This document shows positions 50,421 to 60,260 of a stretch of DNA of 64,000 nucleotides, one piece after another (position 1 is the first letter of the stretch; every line of letters starts with the position of its first letter). The stretch is from Isoetes taiwanensis (Eukaryota > Streptophyta > Lycopodiopsida > Isoetales > Isoetaceae), in assembly GCA_021234155.1 (NCBI GenBank), contig JAJEKV010000080.1, forward strand, positions 1,224,182 through 1,288,181, read 5' to 3'. Position numbers and translations under genes: made by a program. The notes beneath the pieces were generated by a model. It made no database searches and had not been told where the DNA came from. It saw nothing but the letters and a program-made list of their open reading frames with translations.

Positions 50421-51221
50421 TCACAAGTTCATGTATTTTTTATACTTAACAAGTTTGATACATCTTTTAGATAGCCTTATTCCATGGCATAATATAGATT
50501 GAAAGAGGTTCGGAAAGTCTTTAGCATATTTTGCCTCGGCCTCGTTTAACTCCATCCACGTTGCATCCTCTATAGGGTAATCCGCCCATTGTATAAGGAT
50601 TTCTTTGATCGTTCTACTACGCAGCTTCCGTTCCCGATACTGCAATATTTGGGATGGCATTACCTCAAAGGTGTTATTCTCCTGGATTAATTGCAAATCC
50701 GGAAGCACTTGATCTCCATCATGTAAAGAGGGTTTTAATAAACTGACATGAAAAACATCATGAATCTTTACATGTGGTGGCAGCTCTAATTGGTAGGCTA
50801 GGTTCCCCACCCTTTTAATGATTTTGAAAGGACCAGCATATCTTGGAGCAAGTTTGCTACATTTTCCAATTCTGAGTTGACTTTTCTTTGGTTTGACACG
50901 AAGATATACAAGGTCTCCCACCTTGAATTCCCTATGTATTCTATGCTTGTCTGCAAATTGCTTCTGTCTATGTTGTGCTTCTGCTAGCCTGCTCCTTATA
51001 AGCTGCACTTTATCTGCATATTCCTCCAACATTTGTCTAGAAATTTCAGATTTAACCATGGGATCATACCAATTTATTGGGGCATAACAATCCTGTCCAT
51101 AAAGTGCTTCAAAAGGTGTCATTCCTATTGATTCCTGTTTAGAATTATTGTAAGCAAACTCTGCTAAAGGTAACAATCCTTCCCATTTCTTTGGATTATC
51201 TTGACAGTACATCCGCAACAT
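50421..51221 (-). CDS. Integrase C-terminal half and chromodomain
   Basis: A 266-codon frame. It starts in the integrase core (LPLAEFAYNNSKQESIGMTP, FEALYG), the third part of the DDE domain, whose catalytic Glu lies just upstream outside this frame. It continues through the family's KFKVGDLVYLR-like block (here FKVGDLVYLRVKPKKSQLR) and KLAPRYAGPFKIIKRVG, the GPF/Y module. It ends with a chromodomain of about 50 residues (ILIQWADYPIEDATWM with the aromatic W and E-x-x-x-W pattern) followed by a short tail. Chromodomains steer integration toward marked chromatin. This frame is separated from the upstream integrase part by frameshifts or stops around 51,222-51,467. Confidence 0.9.
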   Translation of the reverse strand: MLRMYCQDNPKKWEGLLPLAEFAYNNSKQESIGMTPFEALYGQDCYAPINWYDPMVKSEISRQMLEEYADKVQLIRSRLAEAQHRQKQFADKHRIHREFKVGDLVYLRVKPKKSQLRIGKCSKLAPRYAGPFKIIKRVGNLAYQLELPPHVKIHDVFHVSLLKPSLHDGDQVLPDLQLIQENNTFEVMPSQILQYRERKLRSRTIKEILIQWADYPIEDATWMELNEAEAKYAKDFPNLFQSILCHGIRLSKRCIKLVKYKKYMNL

Positions 51222-51467
51222 ATCCTCAAGAACCCCCTTTTTACTTTTTCGTTTTGCCCATCACTTTCGGGTGATAGGCTGTGCTCATCTGCAATTGAGT
51301 TCCAACTCCCTTGAAAAATGAAGTCCAAAAGTTACTAGTAAACCTTGGATCTCTATCTGAAACAATACTTGTAGGAATGCCATGTAAACGAAAGATGTCA
51401 TGAATAAAGATATTAGTTTGTTTCCTTCATTTGTTATTGTTTTTCTAATCGAAAGAAGTGAGCATGC

Positions 51468-51761
51468 TTAGTTAACCCGGCCAATCACCACGAGAATAGC
51501 ATCCTTTCCTGTTTGTGTTCTTGGCAATCCTACTATGAAATCCATGCTGATAGATTCCCATTTTCTTTCTGGAATAGGTAATGGCTGCAAAAGGCCAGGT
51601 GCCCTAATCTGTTCGGCCTTAACACGTGAACACATCACACAATTTTGGATATACTTACGAACATAATCTTTTAATCCTGGCCAAAAGAAACTTCTCTTTA
51701 CCTTGTGATATGTCTTATGAAACCCCGGATGACCGATATTACCTTGCATCATGACATTCAT
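51468..51761 (-). pseudogene. Integrase zinc-binding domain and start of catalytic core
   Basis: The frame shows the HHCC zinc domain, GHPGFHKTYHKVKRSFFWPG then CVMC, and the start of the core with SMDFIVGLPR, where D is the first catalytic Asp. It runs into a stop at IGRVN; the following region is out of frame. The second Asp and the Glu of the D-D-E triad fall in or near the broken interval. Function in the element: joining of cDNA to host DNA. Confidence 0.9.
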
Positions 51762-52066
51762 TTAGTATCTTCTTTTTAATGTGATCTATTGCGTGAATAC
51801 AAACTCTTGATTTGTATCTCAATATTCCCCTGCTCAAAACCATAATTATCCTTTATCTCCAGATTTTCTTTTTGTACCTCCTTCAATTTCGGTCCAAAAT
51901 AATTGTCTGTAGCAATAGTATTTTTCACCTCATCCAACCAATCTGTTGTAATCATCGTTATTGCATAACAAGCTGGAAGTCTAGACAAAGCATCAAGAAT
52001 CTACATTTGTAATCTTGCTGTTTTATAACTAATCGAAAGTCATACTCTTGAAGAAATTCCATCCAC

Positions 52067-52315
52067 CTACTGTCTCAAATTCAAATTAGGTTGCTTCATA
52101 AAGTATGCAAGGCTAGCATGGTCAGTATGCACTTCAAAATGATTCCCTAATAGATAATGTCTCCAAGCTCTAAGTGCATGTACAATTGCCAATAGTTCCT
52201 GATCATGAGTAGGATAATTTCGTTCAGCATCGTTCAACTTATGAGAAATATATGCACATACATGTTTATCTTGCATCAACACACCCCCTGTTCCTTCCCC
52301 ACTAGCATCCGTCAT
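52067..52315 (-). pseudogene. RNase H domain
   Basis: The frame opens TDASGEGTGGVL (first catalytic Asp), then HDQELLAIVHALRAWRHYL (catalytic Glu) and VHTDHASLAYF (catalytic Asp), the standard order in Ty3/gypsy RNase H. It is separated by a frameshift from RT at 52,316-52,408 and stops soon after LNLRQ. It degrades the RNA strand during reverse transcription. Confidence 0.9.
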
Positions 52316-52408
52316 AACTCGATACTTTATTATTGGATCTCGCCACCTTTAAAACAGAGCATTTATCAACTTCTCTTTTAAATTTCTCGAAAGCGTTTCT
52401 CACATTTC

Positions 52409-53380
52409 TCATCCCATTGAAAAAGTCAGATTTGATTTTGTAAGTGTTGTCAAAGGACTTGCTATTGTAGAGAAACTTTTGATAAATTTCCTATAAAAAC
52501 TTGCAAGTCCTAAAAATGAGCGCACCTGTTTTGGACTTTTAGGAACTGGCCATTCCCTTACTGCCTCAACCTTTTTGGGGTCCGGTTTAATTCCTTCTGC
52601 TGAAACAATATGACCTAAATAATCCATTTCGGTGCTACAAAATGAACACTTGACTTTCTTAGCATACAATTTTTCTCTTTTTAAAATACCCAAAACAATT
52701 CTCAAATGTTCTCTATGCTCTTCTAAATTCTTTGAATAAATAAGTATGTCATCAAAGAACACGAGAACAAACTTATCAAGATATTCTCGAAAAAGATCAT
52801 TCATTAGACACTGAAAAGTTGCTGGTGCATTGGTCAAACCAAAAGGCATAACCACGAATTCAAAGTGCCCATATCTTGTAGAAAAAGCTGTTTTGGGTAT
52901 ATCACTCTCTTTGATTCTTATCTGGTGATATCCAGATCTAAGATCTATCTTTGAAAATAATGAAGCTCCTTGAAGTTGATCAAACAAGTCATCTATTCTA
53001 GGCAATGGATACTTATTCTTAATTGTGATATCATTTAATTGCCTATAATCAACACACATACGCATAGAACCATCTTTTTTCTTAACAAATAATACTGGAG
53101 CACCAAAAGGTGAAATACTAGGCTGTATGTATCCTTGATCTAAAAGTTCTTTTAACTGTTTTTTTAATTCCACTAACTCTGACAAAGCAAATCTATATGG
53201 AGCTTTTGATGGAGGAGAAGCTCCTGGAACCAATTCAATCGCATGATCAACATATCTTCGAGGGGGTAACTCCGTCAACTCTTCCGGAAACACTTCCTTG
53301 AACTCCTCGAGGATGTCCTGCACATCATTCATGTATACTTGATTAATCTCTCCTGACCCTTTGAGTACAAGCAACCCCAA
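52409..53380 (-). CDS. Reverse transcriptase domain of gypsy pol
   Basis: A 323-codon frame with the full palm and fingers: [16 protein letters not shown] near residue 60, [53 protein letters not shown] (first catalytic Asp), [19 protein letters not shown], and [13 protein letters not shown], where FFDD replaces YxDD with both Asp present. The thumb/connection part follows with [11 protein letters not shown] and [14 protein letters not shown]. All motifs needed for polymerase activity are there, but the frame is cut off from protease by a frameshift near 53,430-53,460 and from RNase H after LTTLTKS. Confidence 0.95.
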   Translation of the reverse strand: MGLLVLKGSGEINQVYMNDVQDILEEFKEVFPEELTELPPRRYVDHAIELVPGASPPSKAPYRFALSELVELKKQLKELLDQGYIQPSISPFGAPVLFVKKKDGSMRMCVDYRQLNDITIKNKYPLPRIDDLFDQLQGASLFSKIDLRSGYHQIRIKESDIPKTAFSTRYGHFEFVVMPFGLTNAPATFQCLMNDLFREYLDKFVLVFFDDILIYSKNLEEHREHLRIVLGILKREKLYAKKVKCSFCSTEMDYLGHIVSAEGIKPDPKKVEAVREWPVPKSPKQVRSFLGLASFYRKFIKSFSTIASPLTTLTKSNLTFSMG

Positions 53381-53429
53381 CCTTTCATGCTTCCTAATTG
53401 CCCTCTTGATTTGCTTGCGACTAATGGGC

Positions 53430-54299
53430 TTAGGAGTAAAAATATCGCTTATTCAACCCTTCCAATGTATATAATTCTTGATGTTCCTTAGATTTTACTC
53501 TCACAACTCTTTCATGACAATCTACTATAGCATGCACCTCACTAAGCCATTCCATGCCTATAATCATATCATATGAGCCTAGCTGAAGCACATGGAAATT
53601 TGCAATTGTAGGCATGCCTTGCACTTTCAATTTTAATGCATGCACATACTCACTAGTAGCTTTTCTCTTTCCATCAGCCATTTTCACCATTCTTAAGGCT
53701 TGTTGGTTAGTATTCAACCCAAACAACTTGACAAGCCTTGGTGAAATAAAATTGTGAGTGGCTCCCGTATCAATCAAAATACTAAAAGGAACTTCATTGA
53801 TTTTACCTTCAACTTGCACCACATGTGCCTGCAACTGTGCTGTTCCTTGATCAACGGCTGCACAAACTTGCATATCTTCCTCTAAATCCATGAGGGTTGC
53901 CTGATGAGCTCTCATTGCCCCCACATTCTGAGATCCTTGAACTTTGGCATTTGAGTTATTCTTCTTAGGACAAAAACGTGCCCTATGCCCCTTTTGCTTA
54001 CAGTAAAAGCATAAATTCTCCTTCATGCACTTATCATATTCAACTTTCTTCTTTTCTTCATCCATCTGTGACATTGCATTCAAAGGTAACTTAGGAATAT
54101 TATGAGAAGTTTGATGGACCTGAGAGTTTGATTCATCTCTATAATTCCTCTGGAAATTTCCCCTTTGATGCTCCCTACGGTTGGCATTCTTCTCCTCCTT
54201 AAGGATGCTCTCGAAATATCGAGCCTTGTGCTCCGCGTCTTCCAAGGTAAGTTGATCACATCCAACTAATTTTTTAAGCTCCATATCTAGTCCTTGCAC
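53430..54299 (-). CDS. Gag C-terminus with CCHC knuckle, and aspartic protease
   Basis: A 289-codon frame. Residues about 97-110 form a zinc knuckle [14 protein letters not shown] (C-x2-C-x4-H-x4-C), which binds the element RNA. Residues about 173-185 hold the retropepsin active site [15 protein letters not shown] (D-T-G-A), followed by the hydrophobic IIGMEWL block near residue 248 that completes the protease fold. Gag and protease are therefore read in one frame in this element. The frame ends at YFYS; in another frame the sequence goes on to [16 protein letters not shown] and into RT, so one frameshift separates them. Confidence 0.9.
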   Translation of the reverse strand: MQGLDMELKKLVGCDQLTLEDAEHKARYFESILKEEKNANRREHQRGNFQRNYRDESNSQVHQTSHNIPKLPLNAMSQMDEEKKKVEYDKCMKENLCFYCKQKGHRARFCPKKNNSNAKVQGSQNVGAMRAHQATLMDLEEDMQVCAAVDQGTAQLQAHVVQVEGKINEVPFSILIDTGATHNFISPRLVKLFGLNTNQQALRMVKMADGKRKATSEYVHALKLKVQGMPTIANFHVLQLGSYDMIIGMEWLSEVHAIVDCHERVVRVKSKEHQELYTLEGLNKRYFYS

Positions 54300-54449
54300 A
54301 AAGCGACTAGCTAGTTCCTGCAGTTAAAGACTAATTATTACTTTTATAATACCTAATTTAGAGAATGATGCTTGCTTAACAGAATGATTCTTGCCTTTGA
54401 ATCCAACTTTGGACAATGTCGTTCCAAAGTAGAGAATTCTTGTATATAG

Positions 54450-54761
54450 TTATCCAAGGATTGCCCTTTCTGTTTTACATTCCATGAATTTGTTCATCTC
54501 AGATAATATGAAAGGAAGGTGGACAATATTTCGACATGAAGAGTTCCTTGAAAGTCTCCCAAGCGACTTCTTCATCATCACCACCTTATGTGCTGCCTTA
54601 TGACGATTCCACCACATCAAGGCGTTCCCCGTCAGGCTCAATGCCACCACTCCCACTTTTTCTTCCTTGGGAACTTGTCTTACAACAAAATAATTTTCAG
54701 CCTTCTGAATCCAAGCTTCTGTCTTAACTCCATCCTTATCAAAACCATCAAATAGCTCCAA
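54450..54761 (-). pseudogene. Gag core (retrotransposon gag domain), frameshifted
   Basis: The frame shows the capsid-like gag pattern: ELFDGFDKDGVKTEAWIQKA, ENYFVVRQVPKEEKVGVVAL and SLTGNALMWWNRHKA. It then loses frame: a different phase reads EEVAWETFKELFMSKY, the expected continuation, and a stop lies further on. The protein would form the particle that packages element RNA. Upstream and downstream parts lie in neighbouring frames. Confidence 0.9.
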
Positions 54762-55021
54762 CTTATACTTCTTGGCAATCTCCTTTAAAGCTTTTGACTT
54801 CTTTTTGTGCTTGAGAGCTTTCCTTTCCTTGGCTCATAGGCATAGATGATGCCGATCCTCTTCCTTGTTCCTTTTCCTCCTCCTAGAGTGCGAGCTTAAG
54901 GGCATCGAAGATCCTCGTTGGTGGCTTCTCCCACTAGGTGCTCTCAATACCGGTGGACCTCCCACATCTCCCTGTTTAATCAATCAGGATTAAGAAAATT
55001 TCCCCTTAAACAGCTTGCAAA

Positions 55022-55306
55022 TTAATGATCCCTGACCTGTCTTCGCCCTTGTCGCAGATTTTCGATTTGCATTTGCAAGTTTTGCATTTGTTCTGCGCTA
55101 GCTCGATTCAGATCAGTAAGTTGGTTCTCTATGCTGGTTTGGAAGCTTAAGAAAGCTTGCAACATAGAAGATTCTAAAGTTTTCCTCATGCTATCAAAAT
55201 TATCCTCCTCCCGATTGGCATTATTAGCAGCATGCATGATGAGGACTGGATAGATGTTCCCTAGGAAGTGGTTCCATCTGGAGAATACATAAAAGTTTGT
55301 ATTCAA
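55022..55306 (-). pseudogene. Gag N-terminal segment with predicted coiled coil
   Basis: A 94-codon frame upstream of the gag core. Its second half is a heptad-like helix with many Gln, Leu and Glu (for example NQLTDLNRASAEQMQNLQMQ), typical of the N-terminal part of plant gypsy gag. The frame stops before the gag core; about 260 bases between them are open only in pieces. The true start of gag in the intact element is uncertain. Confidence 0.6.
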
Positions 55307-56700
55307 TGAGCTCTCTAAATGTCTTGAAATGACATCAAACTATCTGAACTTTCAAAACAGATCTCTATCATGTTTTTGCTCCCATGATTACTATAGAGGC
55401 CATGACATAATCACCACATCCCTTACTTATTATCTATGCCCATTCATTCAATTTATTGTCTTACATCCATGAAACAACCATATCATGAACTAGGTTAATT
55501 GGCTAATATCACACAGAATTTAGACGTTAACAGTTAGCAAACCACCAGCTGCCCACTCCGGTCCTACACTTGTAAAACCTGCCTCTATTCCTTGAGTTTC
55601 CTCAAGTTGGAAGGGGAAGCAGCATGTTTCTTAACATAGGCATATGCTACCCACTGGTGGATTGACCCCCCACAATCATAACTTCGCTACTTCGGGTTCC
55701 ACGGGTTCCACGGGTTCCACATATGTGTCCAGCGTGTCCTGCGTGTCCAGCGTTTCGCTCTGCTATGATTGTGTCAGGTCCACATAGGCATGTCCTATGT
55801 GTTTTCAGTGCTTACTGCTAATTGCAATCAACCTATGTTAATTAAACATCGGTTACATTTTTTTATTATTATATATTTCACATTCCAAAATTGCAAGTTC
55901 ATGTACATACAAACATTAATCCCAAATTCATCACAAAGGAAAAATCGAGATTATGTCATGGTCCTCCTTCATGGCCGGAAAGCAATTGTTATGAGTGTAA
56001 CAATTGTGTAGGAATGGTTTAATAATGATTATTTTGTATGCACACACCCTGACATAAGACAAATTATAGCCTTCCATGACCATTACCCATTTGGCACACT
56101 GACACTATCTATTTCATCACCTCTAACTCTTGTACAAATGGAAAATAGTGAATTGCTATTTTCTATGTGACAAGAAGATTCTAGGTTTAAAGTTCCAATT
56201 TTCCGTTACATTGTGAGTTACTCGACGAGGTGACAAAGTTCTAAATGTCAAAAGGAAATGGATAAAGACCCTAACACAAAGCAGTAACAACACAGATTCC
56301 ATCTTTACTAGGTGGTAAACAATCTTGAACTACCCCTTTTTTTAATTTTGCATGATACTTTGTCCCATGAGTCATTGATGCAATCCTACCTCCAATGCAA
56401 CTCCAATTATGGGATAGGAAATAACAACTATTCCCAATTGGTTTACACCTACCCATACCATACAATAAGATATTCCAACCATGTTCAAATATGTTACCGG
56501 TTTTGTGTATCTCTATCACAAGTTCTATGGTAAAAAGGTGCTCCAATTAGGACAAGAAATGGCCATAATACCTTGGACATAATATGCTTGCATTGAAAAT
56601 CAACTTGCGCTGGCTTATCCTATGAAGTCATGGTAAATAAGGATTACTTTGAATTCAGTTCTCACTTTTTTTTAAATAATAGCTAGGTTCAACCCATGAC
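55307..56700 (-). other. Untranslated leader of the gypsy element
   Basis: About 1.4 kb between the primer site and gag, without a domain that I recognise. It contains a triple GGGTTCCAC repeat (55,694-55,720) followed by GTGTCCAGC/GTGTCCTGC repeats to about 55,752. A 91-codon minus frame at 56,271-56,546, rich in Cys and Gly, is open but unassigned. Confidence 0.7.
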
Positions 56701-56714
56701 TGGCTCTGATACCA
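56701..56714 (-). other. Primer binding site, tRNA-Met
   Basis: On minus, TGGTATCAGAGCCA lies four bases inside the 5' LTR. It is complementary to the 3' end of plant initiator tRNA-Met, the commonest primer for plant LTR elements, and confirms the orientation of the element. Confidence 0.9.
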
Positions 56715-56718
56715 ATTT

Positions 56719-57896
56719 TGTGACGGTCCTCCGCCCGACACTTGCTGTTACGGAAATACTTCACACAAAGCCTAAGATCTCACGGGTGCAGAACCTACAC
56801 GTCATCCCCAAGTCCCAAATAATATGTTGCGGTCTCCCTAAGCTACGGGTCTCTAGCTCGGGGAAAAAGACCTTCACCCGTAAGCAACTCGACGTGACCC
56901 GGCCGAGTCCGAGACTAGCGAAGCCGCCGAGTGCCCACTCGCTAATGCTGAGTGCTTAACACTCACGGCCTCGGTTTCTGCTTATTCTCCCCGGAGAGCT
57001 GTGGGCAGACCAAGGTGCCATCCAGGCTAGCAACATGAACGATTATAAGTATTTCTACAGAAATGCTAACGTGGAGAGAAACATTTTGAAGGTAACCTAT
57101 TCTCACTATTAAAAGGAAATATTATGAAGGCATAATTGTTAACAAGAGGAATTGAACCCTAGCCATTCAATTCACAAATAAGGCTTACCCATTAAAAAGG
57201 AAATGTTATGAAGGCATAATTGTTAGCAAGAGGAATTGAACCCTCGCAAAGGCATTCAATTCACAATTAATGTGCTTAACCAACTCACCCAAAGATTAGA
57301 AAACATTTAAGTTAAGCATTCTTTTAGTATTCAACGATGAAGTTCTGAAATATTATACAGAAACCCTAAGGGCAGTTCCGGAATCTAGAGGGTGAAGCTA
57401 CGGCTCTTCATAAACTCGGCCGAAAATTCAAGTAAAGCATAAAGGTAAGTGATTTTGACGATTTCGGGACGATTCAAAGAGGGATCTAACACTTTGGTGG
57501 TGATCGATTAGCCAAGGATTTCGGCCTTTGGGTTCGGCCAAGACTCGCTATTCATGGTTTCTTTTAAGCGTGAATGAAGAACGAAATTTACAAGGCAACT
57601 GTGTGTTTTTTTCTCGATATTGCAGCCCATGATTACCCCCTGCTCTTAAGATGGATTATCCTTCCTTTAACAAAACATCAAACATTTTCTTACCTCTAAA
57701 TCGCTTCCTTGCAACCTTCTTATCTCTCTCTCTTTCAATCACGAAATCTCTCTCTTCCTTCCTCTTTCTCACGTTTTTCCCTTTCCCTAATTCTAACCTC
57801 CTTCAATTATTTCATTGCCACATCACCTCCTATGCCACGTCATCTCCTTATTTATTTAATATAGCTTAGAATAATCACAATAAAACTCACATCACA
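56719..57896 (-). repeat. Right LTR (5' LTR of the minus-strand gypsy element)
   Basis: About 1,178 bases, TGTGACGG to ATCACA on plus. It matches the left LTR closely; several of the differences are small CG-rich patches (for example around 56,893-56,935 and 57,535). As the 5' LTR it should contain the Pol II promoter on the minus strand. It is followed by the CTAGG duplication at 57,897-57,901. Confidence 0.95.
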
Positions 57897-57901
57897 CTAG
57901 G
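57897..57901. repeat. Target site duplication, right (CTAGG)
   Basis: CTAGG directly after the right LTR, identical to 49,183-49,187. Confidence 0.9.
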
Positions 57902-57972
57902 ACTGCTAAAGGCAGATTTAATATTTTCAAAGGGAAATATTAAGTTTGGAAGTCTGGTTTCAGATTTTGGAG

Positions 57973-59224
57973 TTTTTTTTTTTTTTTTTTTAGAAACGGC
58001 AGTGATATTATATTACATGTAAATACATAGTAATACAAAAGGACAGGGGGAAACCCTGTTATAAAGGCCAAATTGAAAAATGGCCTTGACACTCCCAAGG
58101 AGGATAATTAACTGATTAAAGGTTTTTAGGAATAACAGAATCAAAATTATAAAAACATTAAGTTTCAAGTGTTCTGATAACTCCTGCTAGTGTGATGAAA
58201 CATCAGACTTCTGTGACTCCGTCCAAGGATATGATTGCCGAAGCATGAATAGTATATTTGAACAGCAGGTAGTCAAGCTCCACTGCTTCATAAGCAGAGG
58301 AATCCAGAATGTGGAGGATCCACGATTCCCGGGCCCCTATACAGATTTGAAGCTTCTCCTCGAAATAAGGCTTGATTTCCTGTTTAAAGAGCCAGATATC
58401 TTCATCTTTCAATATCCGCTGAAAGGTTCGGATCATGATCATTTCTGTTTTGACCCATTGCAGAGCTGCCAACACCTCCTGATGAGACATGGGGCGAGTA
58501 TCCTCCGGGACCTCTCTGGCATGGCCGCCCTCATGATGCTTGTTGACTAGATAATCTGTCAGAGACATTAGAAATGTTATTGAAGTAAGAAGAAAAGAAA
58601 GCATAGAACCCTTGAAAAGAGCCCAAAGCATCCTTTTATCATAGTTGCATCCCTTGTTCATTTTGTGTGCCATAGCTGCTTCTGCTAACTCCAATTGGAA
58701 GGTAGTCTTAAGAAAGTTCAAGTCTGGAGCATGGTGATTAATGGCCACATTGTTCCTGTGCTTCCAGATTACCCACAAGCATAATGATCTAATTGTATCC
58801 ACAAAGGAGGAAGTATTTGCAAGGAAATCAAAGAGATCATGTTCAGTGGCTAGGACAGCACCAATATGATTGCCTATCCAGTTCCAAAAAGGGGTCAGCC
58901 AAGGGCAAATAAATATGTGTGTAGAGGACTCGGCTTGGCCACAGCCTAAAGGACATCTGTCAGAGTTTTGATTACTGTATTTTGCTCTGTGTGCATTAGA
59001 CTTCAAGCTTCTGTTCAAGAAAAGCCATCTGAAAAGAATGACCTTCTTTGCACATTGTAGTTTCCATCCTTTCCTTATAATCTGAATGGCTTCCTGTTCT
59101 GTGCAACCCCATTGACTGGCAACTTTGGTGCTTTGATCCCCCAACAACAAGGAATAAGCTTTAGCCACACTATATCCTTTACCATCCATGGCCCAATTCT
59201 GATCAACTGTTTGTGCTCCCCTCC
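57973..59224 (-). mobile_element. 5'-truncated LINE (L1-type) 3' end
   Basis: On the minus strand a non-LTR element ends in a poly(A) run (19 T on plus, 57,973-57,991). Its only coding part is the C-terminal section of ORF2. Upstream it is cut where a CACTA terminus begins at 59,225; endonuclease and reverse transcriptase are missing. It could be a normal 5'-truncated insertion later hit by the CACTA element, or the CACTA arrival may have removed the rest. Confidence 0.85.
58203..59224 (-). pseudogene. LINE ORF2 C-terminus with zf-RVT domain
   Basis: The open frame runs without a break to a stop at 58,203. The zf-RVT zinc domain, typical after the RT of plant L1-type elements, is plain: KVILFRWLFLNRSLKSNAHR, then RCPLGCGQAESSTHIFICPW with the C-x3-C-x6-H-x3-C pattern, then FWNWIG. 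About 40 residues later comes CLWVIWKHRNNVAINHH, also usual in this family. The remaining 170 residues are a helical tail. An open frame continues upstream to 59,300, but its first about 25 codons are antisense CACTA sequence and so do not belong to the LINE protein. Confidence 0.85.
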
Positions 59225-59722
59225 CACTACTAGAGAACGAGCTATTAACGACGTCGGTTTGCGACGTACGACAAACGTCGACGTCGCAAAATAATCGCAC
59301 GTTCTTAAAACGTCGCTAAGATTTTTTCACGACGTCGCATGTGCGACGTGCCACGTCGCATTACAAACGTCCAAGCAGACGTCGCAATGGCCTACGTTGT
59401 AACAGCAACGCACCACGTCGGAATTGCAACGTGCCACGTCGCATGGGCAACCTGGAACGTCGTTTATACAATGCGACGTCACATATGAAACGTCCGACGT
59501 AGTTCATGCGACGTCGCGTTCCATGTGCGACGTGACACGTTGTATGTTCAACGTCTGTCGTAACACATGCGACGTCACGAGTTTACCCAGTCATGGAGAT
59601 GATGTGAAGAAGATTATTCAGGCAACTGGCCTTGGTTACAAGAGCATTCATGCATGTCCAAATGATTGCATGATCTTCTATCCTCCTGAAACATTTAGCA
59701 AAACTACGCCACTAGGGTCATG
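59225..59722 (+). mobile_element. CACTA transposon terminus with subterminal repeats
   Basis: CACTACTAGAGAACGAGC at 59,225 is a classic CACTA terminal inverted repeat. The next about 340 bases (59,249-59,590) are crowded with ACGTCG and GCGACGT words in both orientations, the subterminal repeats to which CACTA transposases bind. The coding remnant of the transposase follows directly. The opposite terminus (ending in TAGTAGTG or similar) was not found in the window, so the element is truncated or its end has decayed. Confidence 0.85.
59592..59722 (+). pseudogene. TNP2-like CACTA transposase fragment
   Basis: The plus strand encodes HGDDVKKIIQATGLGYKSIH directly followed by ACPNDCMIFYPPE. This matches the GLGYxxIHACPNDC(M/I)L(F/Y) block of TNP2-type CACTA transposases. 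About 43 codons survive; the frame then stops. It sits right after the subterminal repeats, so most of the transposase between terminus and this block has been lost by internal deletion. Confidence 0.85.
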
Positions 59723-60018
59723 AAAACGCTCTTTCAAATATTTTTTTTTGAAAGGATGAAATATAATTTTGTATGTTTTTTAATGCTTGAAATGTTGTGC
59801 CCCTATGCTCAAGCATCCTCCTAGGCTTGAACATGCCACCTTGACTCAATATGAAATGTAGTCAAAAATACCACATGGCTCAAACTTGCTACACTGACTC
59901 GAACATACCATATAGACTCAACCATACCAAGGTGCAAAAGCCAGTCAGAAAAGATACATTCAATATTTCAATCTGTTTTACCTATTCCAGCAGCTTGCAA
60001 GTGCTCGATTCTTCCAAG

Positions 60019-60080
60019 TGTGCCGGCAGATCTTTTGCCTCCCTTAAGAAACGTAGTAGGCTTAAGAAACATAGTAATCC
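60019..60080. repeat. Short tandem duplication CTTAAGAAACRTAGTA
   Basis: CTTAAGAAACGTAGTA and CTTAAGAAACATAGTA follow each other with a few bases between. In the flanks, GGCTCAAACATGCCACC-like words recur at about 59,820-59,940 and 60,243-60,312, a small dispersed minisatellite bordering the 7TM exon. Confidence 0.6.
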
Positions 60081-60260
60081 TACGGCTTTAATCCTCTGGT
60101 ATATATATGAGAAAAGATAAAAGCAAAGTCCAATAAGACATGAGCTAGCAAAGTGCAGGTCATAGACAGAGGAATCATTGCATTAGAGCTAGCAAAAAAT
60201 TCAGGTAGTAAACATAGAGGAGTTCTTTTGCGATAGAGACATAGACTCAAGCACCTAGGC

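Larger units (their letters stand above)
49188..57896 (-). mobile_element. Ty3/gypsy chromovirus-type LTR retrotransposon
   Basis: An 8.7-kb element on the minus strand with two LTRs, a CTAGG target duplication, a primer site matching initiator tRNA-Met and a polypurine tract. The order of coding parts is gag, zinc knuckle, protease, reverse transcriptase, RNase H, integrase, chromodomain, which defines Ty3/gypsy with integrase after RT and, with the C-terminal chromodomain, a chromovirus. The reading frame is broken at several points, so this copy cannot make a full polyprotein. Similar LTRs and intact duplications say the insertion is fairly recent. I cannot choose between chromovirus clades; the CCHC knuckle in gag argues against Reina. 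Confidence 0.95.
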
